Assembly: GCA_023957375.1 (NCBI GenBank)
Contig: JAMLHB010000001.1
Coordinates: 248,001-312,000 of the forward strand
DNA length: 64,000 nucleotides
From: Flavobacteriales bacterium
GTDB taxonomy: Bacteria > Bacteroidota > Bacteroidia > Flavobacteriales_F > PHOS-HE28
Direction: 5' to 3'
The notes below the pieces were generated by a model. That model saw only the letters and a list, made by a program, of their open reading frames with translations, ran no database searches and was not told the origin of the DNA. Both the position numbers and the translations under genes were made by a program. Shown here piece by piece: positions 1 through 8,140 of this stretch (its first letter is position 1; each line of letters opens with the position of its first letter).

Positions 1-153
1 GCGCTCTGCATCGTGGTGAGCATCAACTACGAGTGGCTCAATTTCAACCACGATTACACCTTTTATGTGATCGTGTACGGCTGGGTGTTCCTGCTGTGGT
101 ACATCTGGGTGAGGCGCTTCGCACCCCGTAAAGCACCGGCCAAGGCCACATGA
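1..153 (+). CDS. C-terminal end of an exosortase-like membrane protein (partial)
   Basis: Reading frame 1 is open from the window edge to TGA at 151-153, giving about 50 residues; the 5' part lies outside the window. The fragment has one long hydrophobic stretch (FYVIVYGWVFLLWYIWV) followed by a basic tail. An NFNHDYTF...LLWYIWVRRF pattern resembles the C-terminus of Bacteroidota exosortase/archaeosortase-family integral membrane transpeptidases, as I remember them. The stop overlaps the next start (ATGA, 150-153), so the two are translationally coupled. Placement beside an exopolysaccharide cluster fits, since exosortases usually sit in such clusters. No catalytic residue is inside the window, so the family call is tentative; another polytopic membrane protein remains possible. 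Confidence 0.45.
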   Translation, partial: ALCIVVSINYEWLNFNHDYTFYVIVYGWVFLLWYIWVRRFAPRKAPAKAT

Positions 154-644
154 GCCGCCAAGGCATCCGCTGGGACCGCCGTGTGGAAACGGCGCTGGTG
201 ATGGTGGCGGGCATCGCCTATGGCAGTTGGCGCGAGTTCGCCTTCATCAACCTCAACTACCAGATCGACCACGTGCAGCACCACACGCCGTTCTCCTACG
301 CGCATTCCATGGTGCAGGGCTGGACGCGCGGCATGGACCTGCAAACCCTGTTGGCGATCAAATGGGCCTTGGCACTGCTGTCCATGCTGGTGATCGCCGG
401 GTTGAGCATCACGCTGGCCCGGGTGCTCCTCGGCAGTTGGCGCCACGCAAGGCCCATCCTCATGGGCTTTATGGCGTTTGCGCTGCTTTCGTTGGCCCTG
501 CATGCGGGTGCCCGCTGGTCACCACCCTTGGAAATGGTGTCCATCCGGCTTTCGCACATGTTGCAGTACCCCGTGCCGCTGGTGTTGGTGTTAGTGGCTG
601 CCTGGGGCTTCCAAGGCGAAGGGGCCAAGCCGCCCGGGCAGTGA
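150..644 (+). CDS. Small polytopic membrane protein, possibly exosortase-associated
   Basis: A 164-residue protein starting at the ATG that overlaps the upstream stop codon. It has about four hydrophobic segments, near residues 10-25, 68-95, 100-118 and 133-152, and no recognisable soluble domain. Bacteroidota exosortase genes are commonly followed by a small membrane partner (XrtF- or XrtX-associated proteins). Size, topology and the 4-bp overlap fit that arrangement, which is why this role is suggested. The sequence itself carries no diagnostic motif I can name. A long antisense frame overlaps it but has no signal-peptide or domain features and is taken as a shadow. Confidence 0.5.
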   Translation: MSRQGIRWDRRVETALVMVAGIAYGSWREFAFINLNYQIDHVQHHTPFSYAHSMVQGWTRGMDLQTLLAIKWALALLSMLVIAGLSITLARVLLGSWRHARPILMGFMAFALLSLALHAGARWSPPLEMVSIRLSHMLQYPVPLVLVLVAAWGFQGEGAKPPGQ

Positions 645-785
645 CAGGTTAGGTGTTTGGGCCTAAACCGGTTGGGTGCGCAATAGGACCTTCGGGACAA
701 AGGGACGACGATGAAACATTGGCATGAAACATGGCCCAAGTAGTTTCTTTGCTGCTGCCTTGACCACAGGGTAGCAGCGCCTGGA

Positions 786-1829
786 ATGAACTCGAAGCAA
801 GCATTTTCCGCAACTCTACGGTTCATGGGCTTGGTGGCCGGGATCCTTATCGTGGTCCACATGGCCCTCCCCCCGTTTTGGGGCAATCCCGGCCTTTCCG
901 AAAAAGTCAGTTTTGTGAAACGAAATGGGCACGCCTATGACCGCCTGTTCCTGGGGTCCAGCCATATCTATCGCCAATTATCGCCAGCGTTGTTCGATTC
1001 CGCGCTGCACGATGGATCCAGGTCGTTCAACATGGGATATGCCGCTACCTTTTCCCCGGAGGCGGAACTAGCTTGTGGGTACTTGTTGGCGCAGCCGGCA
1101 CTTGCTGTCAAGGAAATGTATGTTGAGGTGAGCCCGTTCATGGAGTTCAAGGGGAAAAACTTGAGTAGCGCCCGGGCCTGGTACATGGTCAGCCCTACAG
1201 TATGGTGGCTGTTGTTCAACCATGCCAGGGAGTTGGGCATCGGGTCCGACCAAAACAGGTGGACCCTGATGAAGGGGGTGAGCGAGGCATGCGTGAAGGC
1301 TGGCCTGACCCTTGGGCTTTTTGACCAATTGAGCAAGCTTGAAGTGCGCAGCAGCGCACTTGTTTTCGGACCCCGGGGCGATGGGTTCATGCCCTTGGAG
1401 GAGGAAATGAGGCTGAGCTTCACGAATGACCTCGACCGCCGGGTGACTGAACTGGAACGAGACAACTTGCTGATCCAACAGCGCATGGAGCAGGTTCGGG
1501 GATATTACTCCTCGATGGCCGATCTCCATGTGAGCAAGCCGCACCTCGACATGTTGATGCACTTGATGGAATTGGGCGACCGGAAGGGAGTGAAGGTGTA
1601 CTTTATCCTTCCGCCCTTGATCAGCTCGCCGGAAGCGCTCGCTGTGTTCATGGCCTTGCCGGAGGAAAGACGAATTGACCTGTGCGACCCGGCGAGGTAT
1701 CCTGAGTTCTATCTTTTTGAAAATGCATTTGACAAGGGCCACCTCAACGACCGGGGCAGTCGGCTGTTCACCGCAGCGCTTGCCAACGAGGTAAAGCGCA
1801 TGCACGCAGCCGGGGAGCGGCAGCCATAG
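786..1829 (+). CDS. SGNH/GDSL-type protein with N-terminal membrane anchor
   Basis: A 347-residue protein with one N-terminal hydrophobic segment (about residues 11-29), then a soluble region. LFLGSSHIYRQLSP (about residues 55-68) looks like the block I motif of SGNH hydrolases and of DltD/AlgX-like O-acyltransferase accessories, with a Ser nucleophile in GSSH. Near the C-terminus DKGHLNDRGSRLF carries a D-x-x-H-like catalytic pair. The expected role is adding or removing acyl groups on an exported polysaccharide at the membrane. It lies 141 bp after the exosortase-associated gene on the same strand, consistent with an exopolysaccharide locus. Codon use is slightly less GC-rich than its neighbours. 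Confidence 0.55.
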   Translation: MNSKQAFSATLRFMGLVAGILIVVHMALPPFWGNPGLSEKVSFVKRNGHAYDRLFLGSSHIYRQLSPALFDSALHDGSRSFNMGYAATFSPEAELACGYLLAQPALAVKEMYVEVSPFMEFKGKNLSSARAWYMVSPTVWWLLFNHARELGIGSDQNRWTLMKGVSEACVKAGLTLGLFDQLSKLEVRSSALVFGPRGDGFMPLEEEMRLSFTNDLDRRVTELERDNLLIQQRMEQVRGYYSSMADLHVSKPHLDMLMHLMELGDRKGVKVYFILPPLISSPEALAVFMALPEERRIDLCDPARYPEFYLFENAFDKGHLNDRGSRLFTAALANEVKRMHAAGERQP

Positions 1830-1861
1830 GGCCGGCTCCCTGTTCCACAGGCGCGGGGAGG

Positions 1862-2164
1862 CAGGGCAAACGCATCTAAACAGGTTGATAGCATTGGGTT
1901 TTGTGCGACGCCCTTCGGGGTCGAAATTCTCTTTATACCGAATGTACTACGCTATATCACCCCGTTGGGTCAAGCATTGGATCGGTTGCGGCATCCCGAA
2001 AGTGCTAAGCCCCTTGCCCCAGTCTTGTGGCGATCATGGAAGCGCACTTTGTGACCCCGTAGGGTGTCACACAGCGTAGGTGTTGGAATTCTGCGGGGAT
2101 TCGACCCCGAAGGGTGTCGCACAGGCGAGAAGCCTTAGCATTGAAATAAGATGCGTTTGCCCTG
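1862..2164. mobile_element. 303-bp MITE-like element with terminal inverted repeats and 10-bp target duplication
   Basis: The left end CAGGGCAAACGCATCT (1862-1877) is the exact reverse complement of the right end (2149-2164). The element is bounded by the perfect 10-bp direct repeat CGCGGGGAGG at 1852-1861 and 2165-2174, a classic target-site duplication. Further in, both arms carry a TGTGCGACRCCCTTCGGGG-type block, so the related arms extend about 60 bp. The interior holds REP-like palindromes at about 1907-1922 (inverted), 2053-2068 and 2103-2118, and no convincing gene. No transposase lies in the window, so it would be non-autonomous. A 55-bp relative sits at 56851-56905. Confidence 0.8.
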
Positions 2165-2189
2165 CGCGGGGAGGGAACCCCACGGGGGC

Positions 2190-2197
2190 TATTTTCG
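2190..2197 (+). promoter_or_regulatory. Putative -7 box TATTTTCG for wecB operon
   Basis: This matches the Bacteroidota -7 consensus TAnnTTTG in its TTCG variant. It lies 45 nt before the wecB ATG and 15 bp beyond the right target duplication of the 303-bp element, so the element sits immediately upstream of this promoter. No clear -33 TTTG is visible. Confidence 0.4.
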
Positions 2198-2242
2198 CGC
2201 CCGGCGCGGCATTCGCACGGCGGTGCCGCAATCTAGGGAGGC

Positions 2243-3328
2243 ATGAAGAAGTTGATGGTGGTGGTGGGCACGCGCCCGAATTTCATCAAAGTGACGCGCT
2301 TCAAGGCGGTGGCCGCACGGCGTGGAATGGACGTGCAACTGGTACACACCGGCCAGCACTACGACGACCGGATGAGCACGGTGTTCTTCGACCAGTTCGG
2401 CCTGCGGCCAGACCGCTTCTTGGACACCCCGCAGGCCAGCCCGGCCGCGCAAATGGGCCACATCATGATCGGCCTGGAAACGGAAGTCGCTGCCTGGAAG
2501 CCCGACCTGGTGATGGTGCCGGGCGATGTGAACAGCACGCTGGCCGGCGCGCTGGTGGCCAACAAAATGGGCCTGCCCCTGGCCCACTTGGAAAGTGGCC
2601 TGCGCAGTGGCGACATGGGCATGCCGGAAGAGATCAACCGCATCCTCACCGACCGCATCACCGACCACTTTTTTGTTACGGAGCAAAGCGGCATTGACCA
2701 CTTGATCGCAGAAGGCAGGCCCAAGGAAGCGATCCACTTGGTGGGCAACACCATGATCGACACGCTGGTAGCCTATGATGCCCAAGTGCAGGCTTCCACC
2801 GTGCTGCAGGACCTCGCACTCGGCAGCGGCGGACATGTGCTGATGACCATCCACCGGCCCGCCACGGTAGACCACCCGGCCGAGCTGGCCAAGCTCGTGG
2901 AGCTGATCGCTTTTGTGGCCAAGGATCGCCCGGTGGTGTTCCCCGTGCATCCACGCACCACCGCCAAGTTGGAGGCCACCAGCCTGATGCCGAAACTGAA
3001 GGCGTTGAAGCACCTGCGCATCACCGGGCCGATGGATTACTTCAACTTCCAACAGCTCATCGCCACCTGCGCCTTTGTGATCACCGACAGTGGCGGCATC
3101 CAGGAAGAAACCACTTATCGCCGCGTGCCCTGCCTCACCCTGCGCCCCAACACCGAGCGGCCCATCACCGTGACCATGGGCACCAATGAACTGATCACGT
3201 TTGACCTGGATGCGCTGCGCGATGCCATCGGGCGCATCGAGGCCGGCACGTTCAAAAAAGGGGAAGTGCCACCCTTGTGGGATGGCCATGCCACGGAACG
3301 CGTGTTTGACGTATTGGAGAAGCAGTGA
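2243..3328 (+). CDS. wecB: UDP-N-acetylglucosamine 2-epimerase (non-hydrolysing)
   Basis: A 361-residue protein, full length for the WecB/MnaA family. It interconverts UDP-GlcNAc and UDP-ManNAc in the cytoplasm, supplying ManNAc units for polysaccharide. Diagnostic blocks are GTRPNFIK (residues 9-16), HTGQHYD (about 36-42), HLESGLRS near 115, PEEINR near 126, and SGGIQEE (about 282-288) in the C-terminal nucleotide-binding half. The family's THRxEN signature reads TIHRPATV here, a departure at the Glu-Asn pair. AGGGAGG at 2234-2240 is a rare good ribosome site just before the ATG. Its TGA overlaps the GTG of the next glycosyltransferase (GTGA, 3325-3328), indicating an operon. Confidence 0.92.
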   Translation: MKKLMVVVGTRPNFIKVTRFKAVAARRGMDVQLVHTGQHYDDRMSTVFFDQFGLRPDRFLDTPQASPAAQMGHIMIGLETEVAAWKPDLVMVPGDVNSTLAGALVANKMGLPLAHLESGLRSGDMGMPEEINRILTDRITDHFFVTEQSGIDHLIAEGRPKEAIHLVGNTMIDTLVAYDAQVQASTVLQDLALGSGGHVLMTIHRPATVDHPAELAKLVELIAFVAKDRPVVFPVHPRTTAKLEATSLMPKLKALKHLRITGPMDYFNFQQLIATCAFVITDSGGIQEETTYRRVPCLTLRPNTERPITVTMGTNELITFDLDALRDAIGRIEAGTFKKGEVPPLWDGHATERVFDVLEKQ

Positions 3329-4458
3329 TCCTCTTTTTAACCTATAACGACCAGCCCAGCGGGGTGTACTGGAGCCAGGTGTGCGACGTGGTGGCGCACC
3401 TGAACACCCTCGAAGGCCCGCGCGTGAGGCTGGTTGCCTTGGTGAGCGCCAGGGGTTACTTCAGCATCCGGCGGAAGGTCAGGGCGCACAGCCCGGATGC
3501 CATCGTGCTGCCCATGGTGCCGAGGATGAAGCGCTGGCGGGCGAATGCGGCCCTGGTGGCCTTGGCCTGCCGATGGTTCCGCCCCACTGGGATCATGGCG
3601 CGTGGTGTGCTGGCCACATGGATGGCGCTGCGTGCGCGCGAAAAGGGCCTGGTGAAGCACGTTTGCTTTGATGCGCGCGGAGCCTACGCGGCCGAGTGGG
3701 AGGAATACCGCATCGTGGATGATGACGCACTGATCGGGCAGTTCCGCGACGTGGAGGGCGAAGCGGTCCGTTCCGCTGATGTAAGGCTCGCCGTGAGCGA
3801 AGCGTTGGTGCGGCATTGGCGGGAACGCTACGGCTACACGGGAGAGGAGCATGTAGTGGTCCCCTGTACCCTGGGCCGGGCTCATGAGGGCCCTGTTGCG
3901 GCGGTTGGGAATGTGCGGAGCGGGCTCGGCTTCACCGAAAGCGATGTGGTGCTGGTGTATTCGGGAAGTGTGGCGGGTTGGCAATCCTTTGAGCTCTTAG
4001 GTGGAATACTGGGCGGGGCACTTGAAGCACAGCGCCGGCTCAAGGTGCTTTTCCTGAGCCCGCCGGACAACGGCATTGACCGGTTGGCCGCGGATTTCCC
4101 GGGAAGGGTGGTGCGGCAATTCCTGAAGGCGGAAGAAGTGCCGCCCATGCTGCAAGCCTGCGATGCGGCTTTGCTGGTGCGGGAGGATACCCTCACCAAC
4201 CGGGTAGCCTCGCCCACCAAGTTCGCGGAATACCTGGCCGCAGGGTTGCCGGTGGTGATCAGTGCGCACATTGGCGATCTTTCCGCCTTGGTGGAGGGGC
4301 AAGGACTTGGTGCCGTTTGGCGTGAAGGTGCCACTTTGCCGGCATTGGAACGGCCCTCCAGCGCGGACCGCGCCAAGTACCGTGCCTTTGCCGTGGCGCA
4401 TTTCACCAAGAAAGGGCGATCAACGGAATACCGCAGCCTGCTTGGTGCGTTGGCCTGA
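3325..4458 (+). CDS. Glycosyltransferase, GT4-like
   Basis: A 377-residue protein beginning with GTG that overlaps the wecB stop by 4 bp. The C-terminal half has a GT-B fold pattern: a VLVYSGSVAGW start of the nucleotide-binding domain (about residue 211), a CDAALLVRED segment and SPTKFAEYLAAGLPVV (about residues 296-311), which corresponds to the E-x7-E region that binds the sugar nucleotide in GT4 enzymes. The N-terminal acceptor domain is divergent. It is probably cytoplasmic or membrane-peripheral, adding a sugar to the lipid-linked repeat unit. Coupling with wecB suggests a ManNAc-type donor, but that is inference. It converges with the next gene, 14 bp away. Confidence 0.8.
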   Translation: MILFLTYNDQPSGVYWSQVCDVVAHLNTLEGPRVRLVALVSARGYFSIRRKVRAHSPDAIVLPMVPRMKRWRANAALVALACRWFRPTGIMARGVLATWMALRAREKGLVKHVCFDARGAYAAEWEEYRIVDDDALIGQFRDVEGEAVRSADVRLAVSEALVRHWRERYGYTGEEHVVVPCTLGRAHEGPVAAVGNVRSGLGFTESDVVLVYSGSVAGWQSFELLGGILGGALEAQRRLKVLFLSPPDNGIDRLAADFPGRVVRQFLKAEEVPPMLQACDAALLVREDTLTNRVASPTKFAEYLAAGLPVVISAHIGDLSALVEGQGLGAVWREGATLPALERPSSADRAKYRAFAVAHFTKKGRSTEYRSLLGALA

Positions 4459-4472
4459 AAGGCGGGTCCCGG

Positions 4473-5750
4473 TCAAACCAATACCTCGCTGATCAATCGG
4501 TCAGTGACACTGGGCAGTAAGTAGGCGCTGTGGTCGGCGTTCCGGTCGCACTCCACCTTGCGCTCCCGGCTGAGGATGCGCGGAAGTTCGGAGGCCAATT
4601 CCTCCACGCGCAGTGACACGCCCATGCGCCCTTCCTCCACGGTGCGGCTTACCAACCCCGGCTCGCCCACGTGCAGGATGGGCGTGCCCGCGTAAAAGAT
4701 CTCCTGGAACTTGGTGCCCAAAAGGTCTTTGTTCTTCCCGGGGATGAACAGCACCACGAGGTCCGAATTTCCGATCAGGCCGAGTGCGGTGCGGGGCGGC
4801 ACCTGTTCATGGAAAATGATGTGTTCCTGCCATCCGCGGGCCGCTACCTGCTGTTCATACCACTGCACGCCATGGCCGGTGATGTATAGGTCAAACCTGA
4901 AACTTTCGAATGCAGCCGGTCGATGGTCCCGCAGGAATTGCACGGCCTGCAGAAGCTTGGTGAAGTACAGCTCCGCCTCCGGCCCTCCATACATGCTGCC
5001 GGCGTAGATCATCCTGAACAGGCCGTCCGGTTGGCGATGCACGGAACGGTCGATGTCATCCGGATCTACTGCATGGGGCACTACGTGCAGGTGTGCTGAA
5101 GCGCCGGGATAAGCGTTTCGCAGGTGCGCAATTATGGAGGGTGCTGGTGATGTCAATCGTTGCGCGCTTGATACGGCCATGGCTTCCAGCGCTTGCTCAT
5201 CCGCCATCCGTCGGCTGTCCATGGTGGACAGTCCGTAATGGCCCCCCCAGGTCCACTCGTCCCTGAAATCCAGTGTGAGCCTGATCTGCGGATGCAGCGC
5301 TTTCAGCTCGGCGGCATAAGCCATCAGCCTGAACGGGGCACCGGACACCACCACGTGGCGGATCGCATGTTGCTTGACCAGCCCGGCCGCCAAGGCCAGC
5401 AGCGGCCTGCGCCAAAAAATGGAGGCGTCATACCAATTGCCCTTTGCGAGCATGGGAAGGACCCGCATCCAGAAGTTGTACAGCAGTCTTTCCCGAAGGT
5501 TAGTCAGCGGGCGGGTGGTCAGCACGCGTGGGTAGCGGGCAGGCAACGGATGGTGGGTGATGCGGGGGGCGGTTGCGTCAGTGGCCCACAGCGAATCCAG
5601 TTGACCGGCATGCCCGGCACTGCGGATCACATGCACCGGATGCCCGCGCCGGGCCAGCTCCTTGGCGAACTTGGCCCAGCGACGCCCACCGATGCCTCGC
5701 ACCGGAGGGAATTCCAAGCAGATCAGCAACAACGGCTCGCCCGGACCCAT
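4473..5750 (-). CDS. Glycosyltransferase, GT4-like (paralogue A of a tandem pair)
   Basis: About 425 residues; ATG at 5750 is chosen because it aligns with the start of the upstream paralogue. A GTG at 5759, only 1 nt after that paralogue's stop, is an alternative. The N-terminal FPPVRGIGGRRWAKFAKELA matches the usual GT4 acceptor-domain opening of a loop followed by a helix. The C-terminal domain shows a MIYAGSMYGG strand-loop and a GTKFQEIFYAGTPILHVGE donor-binding block. It follows its paralogue on the same strand with a gap of only about 10 bp, so both are probably co-transcribed from the box at 7046-7053. The sugar added is unknown. Confidence 0.82.
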   Translation of the reverse strand: MGPGEPLLLICLEFPPVRGIGGRRWAKFAKELARRGHPVHVIRSAGHAGQLDSLWATDATAPRITHHPLPARYPRVLTTRPLTNLRERLLYNFWMRVLPMLAKGNWYDASIFWRRPLLALAAGLVKQHAIRHVVVSGAPFRLMAYAAELKALHPQIRLTLDFRDEWTWGGHYGLSTMDSRRMADEQALEAMAVSSAQRLTSPAPSIIAHLRNAYPGASAHLHVVPHAVDPDDIDRSVHRQPDGLFRMIYAGSMYGGPEAELYFTKLLQAVQFLRDHRPAAFESFRFDLYITGHGVQWYEQQVAARGWQEHIIFHEQVPPRTALGLIGNSDLVVLFIPGKNKDLLGTKFQEIFYAGTPILHVGEPGLVSRTVEEGRMGVSLRVEELASELPRILSRERKVECDRNADHSAYLLPSVTDRLISEVLV

Positions 5751-5760
5751 CCAGTGCACT

Positions 5761-7041
5761 TCAGATCAACACCTCGGCCAAAAGCCGGTCGGTCACGTTG
5801 GACAGCAGGTAGGCGCTGTGGTCGGCGTAGCGGTCCACTTCCACGGTGCGTTCCCTGCTGATGATCCGCGGAAGCTCCTTCACCAATTCATCCACGCGCA
5901 GGGATGCGCCCATGCGCTTTTCCTCCACCGTGCGGCTGACTATGCCCGATTCGCCCACATGCAGGATCGGCGTGCCCGTGTAAAAGATCTCCTGGAACTT
6001 GGTGCCCACGATATCGCGGTTGCCCGAGGGGATGAACAGGACCACTAAGTCCGAGGCCCGGATGCGGCGGAATGCTTCGCGGGAGGGCAGGGGCGCATGG
6101 AAGCGGATGGTGCCGGCCAGGCCGCGGGCGGCAACCAGTTGTTCATACTTGGCCGTGCCGTGGCCGGTGATGTACAGGTCCATCCCGCAGGTGGCGAACA
6201 CCTCCGGCCGCGTTTCCCGAAGGGCGGTGAATGCATTCAACAATTGGTCGAAGTAGACATCGGCCTCCCCGGCACCATACAAACTGCCCGCGTACACCAT
6301 CCTGAATCCCGGGTGCTTCACCGGTGGGGCGCTGTTGTCTATGTCCTCGGGGTCCACGCAGTGCGGCACGTGGATGAAATGTTCCGCAGGGATCGCCGGA
6401 TAGGTTGCCCGCAGGTGCCCCAGGATGCCGGGCGAAGGGGAAATGACCCTGGCGGCGGCGTGCATCACCACGGCTTCCAAATGCTGCTCGTACCGCAGGC
6501 GGCGCACGCCGATGGAACCGAGTCCATAACTGCCCGCCCAGGTCCAGGCATCCCGGAAGTCCACCACTAAGCCAACCTGCGGGAACCGCTGCCTCAGTTC
6601 CGCGCCAAAAGCCAGCATCCGGAATGGTGCGCCGGTTGCGACCACGTGCCGGATGCCGTGCATTTCCATCAGCTTGGTGGCCTTGTTCAGCAATGGTTTC
6701 CGCCAGAAGATGCTTTCATCATACCAATTGCCTTTGCATATCAGGGGCAGCAGTTTCGTCCAAGCATGGTAGCGCAACTTGTCGCCAAGGGAGTGCACAT
6801 CGGTCCTCCGCAGTACCGAAGGGTAAAGCCTGGGAAGGGGATGGCGATGGATGTTGGGCTGCTTGGCGTCCGCCATCCAAGGTGACTCTGCCGTCCCCGG
6901 GATCGGTTCACTGTGGATCACGTGCACCGGGTGGCCACGCTTCGCCAATTCCTTGGCGAACTTCGCCCAGCGCCGCCCGCCGATGTCGAGCACGGGCGGA
7001 AATGCGTGGCAAAGCAACAGGATCGGTTCCCCAGGGGCCAT
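5761..7041 (-). CDS. Glycosyltransferase, GT4-like (paralogue B of a tandem pair)
   Basis: A 426-residue protein, clearly paralogous along its whole length to the downstream gene. Shared landmarks are MAPGEP against MGPGEP at the start, GGRRWAKFAKELAKRGHPVH near residue 22, MVYAGSLYG near residue 250, and GTKFQEIFYTGTPILHVGE near residue 345. Both copies keep the donor-site block, so both look active; divergence is spread over the length, which indicates an old duplication rather than recent gene conversion. A TAGATTTG box ends only 4 nt before its ATG, pointing to a leaderless transcript. It is divergent from the epimerase at 7121. Confidence 0.82.
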   Translation of the reverse strand: MAPGEPILLLCHAFPPVLDIGGRRWAKFAKELAKRGHPVHVIHSEPIPGTAESPWMADAKQPNIHRHPLPRLYPSVLRRTDVHSLGDKLRYHAWTKLLPLICKGNWYDESIFWRKPLLNKATKLMEMHGIRHVVATGAPFRMLAFGAELRQRFPQVGLVVDFRDAWTWAGSYGLGSIGVRRLRYEQHLEAVVMHAAARVISPSPGILGHLRATYPAIPAEHFIHVPHCVDPEDIDNSAPPVKHPGFRMVYAGSLYGAGEADVYFDQLLNAFTALRETRPEVFATCGMDLYITGHGTAKYEQLVAARGLAGTIRFHAPLPSREAFRRIRASDLVVLFIPSGNRDIVGTKFQEIFYTGTPILHVGESGIVSRTVEEKRMGASLRVDELVKELPRIISRERTVEVDRYADHSAYLLSNVTDRLLAEVLI

Positions 7042-7045
7042 GGGG

Positions 7046-7053
7046 CAAATCTA
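7046..7053 (-). promoter_or_regulatory. -7 box TAGATTTG, leaderless spacing
   Basis: A perfect TAnnTTTG match on the minus strand, followed by CCCC and the ATG of the glycosyltransferase at 7041. Transcription would begin at or within a few nucleotides of the start codon. Confidence 0.6.
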
Positions 7054-7120
7054 TCAGGACGTTGGATCCGGGCCCATGCGATGCCCTCGGTTTGATTAGT
7101 TTGGTCCCCGATTGAGGGAT

Positions 7121-8125
7121 ATGGAAAGGCACGCGATCATTACGGGCGGAGCAGGGTTCATCGGCAGCCATCTGGTGGACAGGTTGCTGGGCCAGCCGGG
7201 CTGGCACGTATCGGTGGTCGACAATTTCCACCCGTTCTATCCACGGGAGGTGAAAGAAGCCAATGTGGCACGCCACCGCAGCAACCCGGCTTTTGACCTG
7301 ATCGAGGGCGACATCCTGGACGACGACGTATTGAAGCAGGCTTTTGAACAAACGAAGGGGCGCCAGACCATGGTGGTTCATTTGGCGGCCTTGGCAGGGG
7401 TGCGGCCCAGTTTGGCCGACCCCATAGGCTACCACCGGGTGAACGTCACCGGCACGCTGAAGTTGTTGGAAGCAGCGCGCCACTACCGTGCGGCCCATTT
7501 CGTGCAGGGCAGCAGCAGCAGCGTGTATGGCGACCATCCGGCGGTGCCATGGAAGGAGGACCTGACCGGCCTGAAGCCCATCAGCCCGTATGCGGCCACC
7601 AAATTGGCCGCCGAATCCTTTGTCCAAGTATATGCCCGCCTGCATGGCATGGATTGCACCGTGCTGCGCTTATTCACCGCATACGGACCCAGGCAACGCC
7701 CCGACCTGGCGATCCATGGCTTTTTCCGGAAGATGATCGACGGAAAGCCGATCCAGCAGTTCGGCGACGGCGGTACCCAGCGCGACTATACGTATGTGGG
7801 CGATGTGGTGGACGGTATTTGCCGGGCGATGGACCGGCCCATGGCGAGAAAACCAGGCCAGGGAGCCTACGAAGTGTTCAACCTGGGAAATTCCGAGGCA
7901 GTGCCCCTGCGGGTCCTGATCGCTTCCATTGAGGGAGTATCCGGGCGCAAGGCCATCATAAAAAAGCTCCCCGAGCAACCGGGCGATGTGCACCGCACCT
8001 TGGCCGATATCGCCAAAGCACGCGAACAACTCGGCTATGCACCGCAGACCACGCTTGCCGAAGGCTTGGGCCAATTTGCCCGGTGGTTCGCCACGGTGGG
8101 GCCGGTTGGTAAAGCCGTGGGCTGA
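7121..8125 (+). CDS. NAD-dependent sugar-nucleotide epimerase (UDP-glucuronate 4-epimerase-like)
   Basis: A 334-residue extended short-chain dehydrogenase starting at ATG 7121, in preference to the in-frame TTG 9 nt upstream. GGAGFIGSHLVDRL (about residues 9-22) is the NAD-binding Rossmann loop; SSSSVYG and SPYAATKLAAE give the Ser/Tyr-x3-Lys catalytic set (about residues 130 and 152-162). The HLAALAGVRPS motif after the Rossmann fold is typical of the UDP-glucuronate epimerase branch. It probably makes UDP-galacturonate or a related donor for the locus. It is divergent from the glycosyltransferase pair and followed by another glycosyltransferase 15 bp later. Confidence 0.85.
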   Translation: MERHAIITGGAGFIGSHLVDRLLGQPGWHVSVVDNFHPFYPREVKEANVARHRSNPAFDLIEGDILDDDVLKQAFEQTKGRQTMVVHLAALAGVRPSLADPIGYHRVNVTGTLKLLEAARHYRAAHFVQGSSSSVYGDHPAVPWKEDLTGLKPISPYAATKLAAESFVQVYARLHGMDCTVLRLFTAYGPRQRPDLAIHGFFRKMIDGKPIQQFGDGGTQRDYTYVGDVVDGICRAMDRPMARKPGQGAYEVFNLGNSEAVPLRVLIASIEGVSGRKAIIKKLPEQPGDVHRTLADIAKAREQLGYAPQTTLAEGLGQFARWFATVGPVGKAVG

Positions 8126-8140
8126 TACGGGTTTGGCATC

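Noticed and set aside
1862-2164. Possible CRISPR array because of recurring GACCCC...GTCGCACA units
   Set aside because: Units are palindromic, in mixed orientation, irregularly spaced and imperfect; the structure is better explained by terminal inverted repeats with a target duplication. No cas gene is near.
2080-2697. 205-codon frame starting inside the 303-bp element and overlapping wecB
   Set aside because: Most of it is an out-of-frame reading of wecB, whose family motifs are unmistakable.
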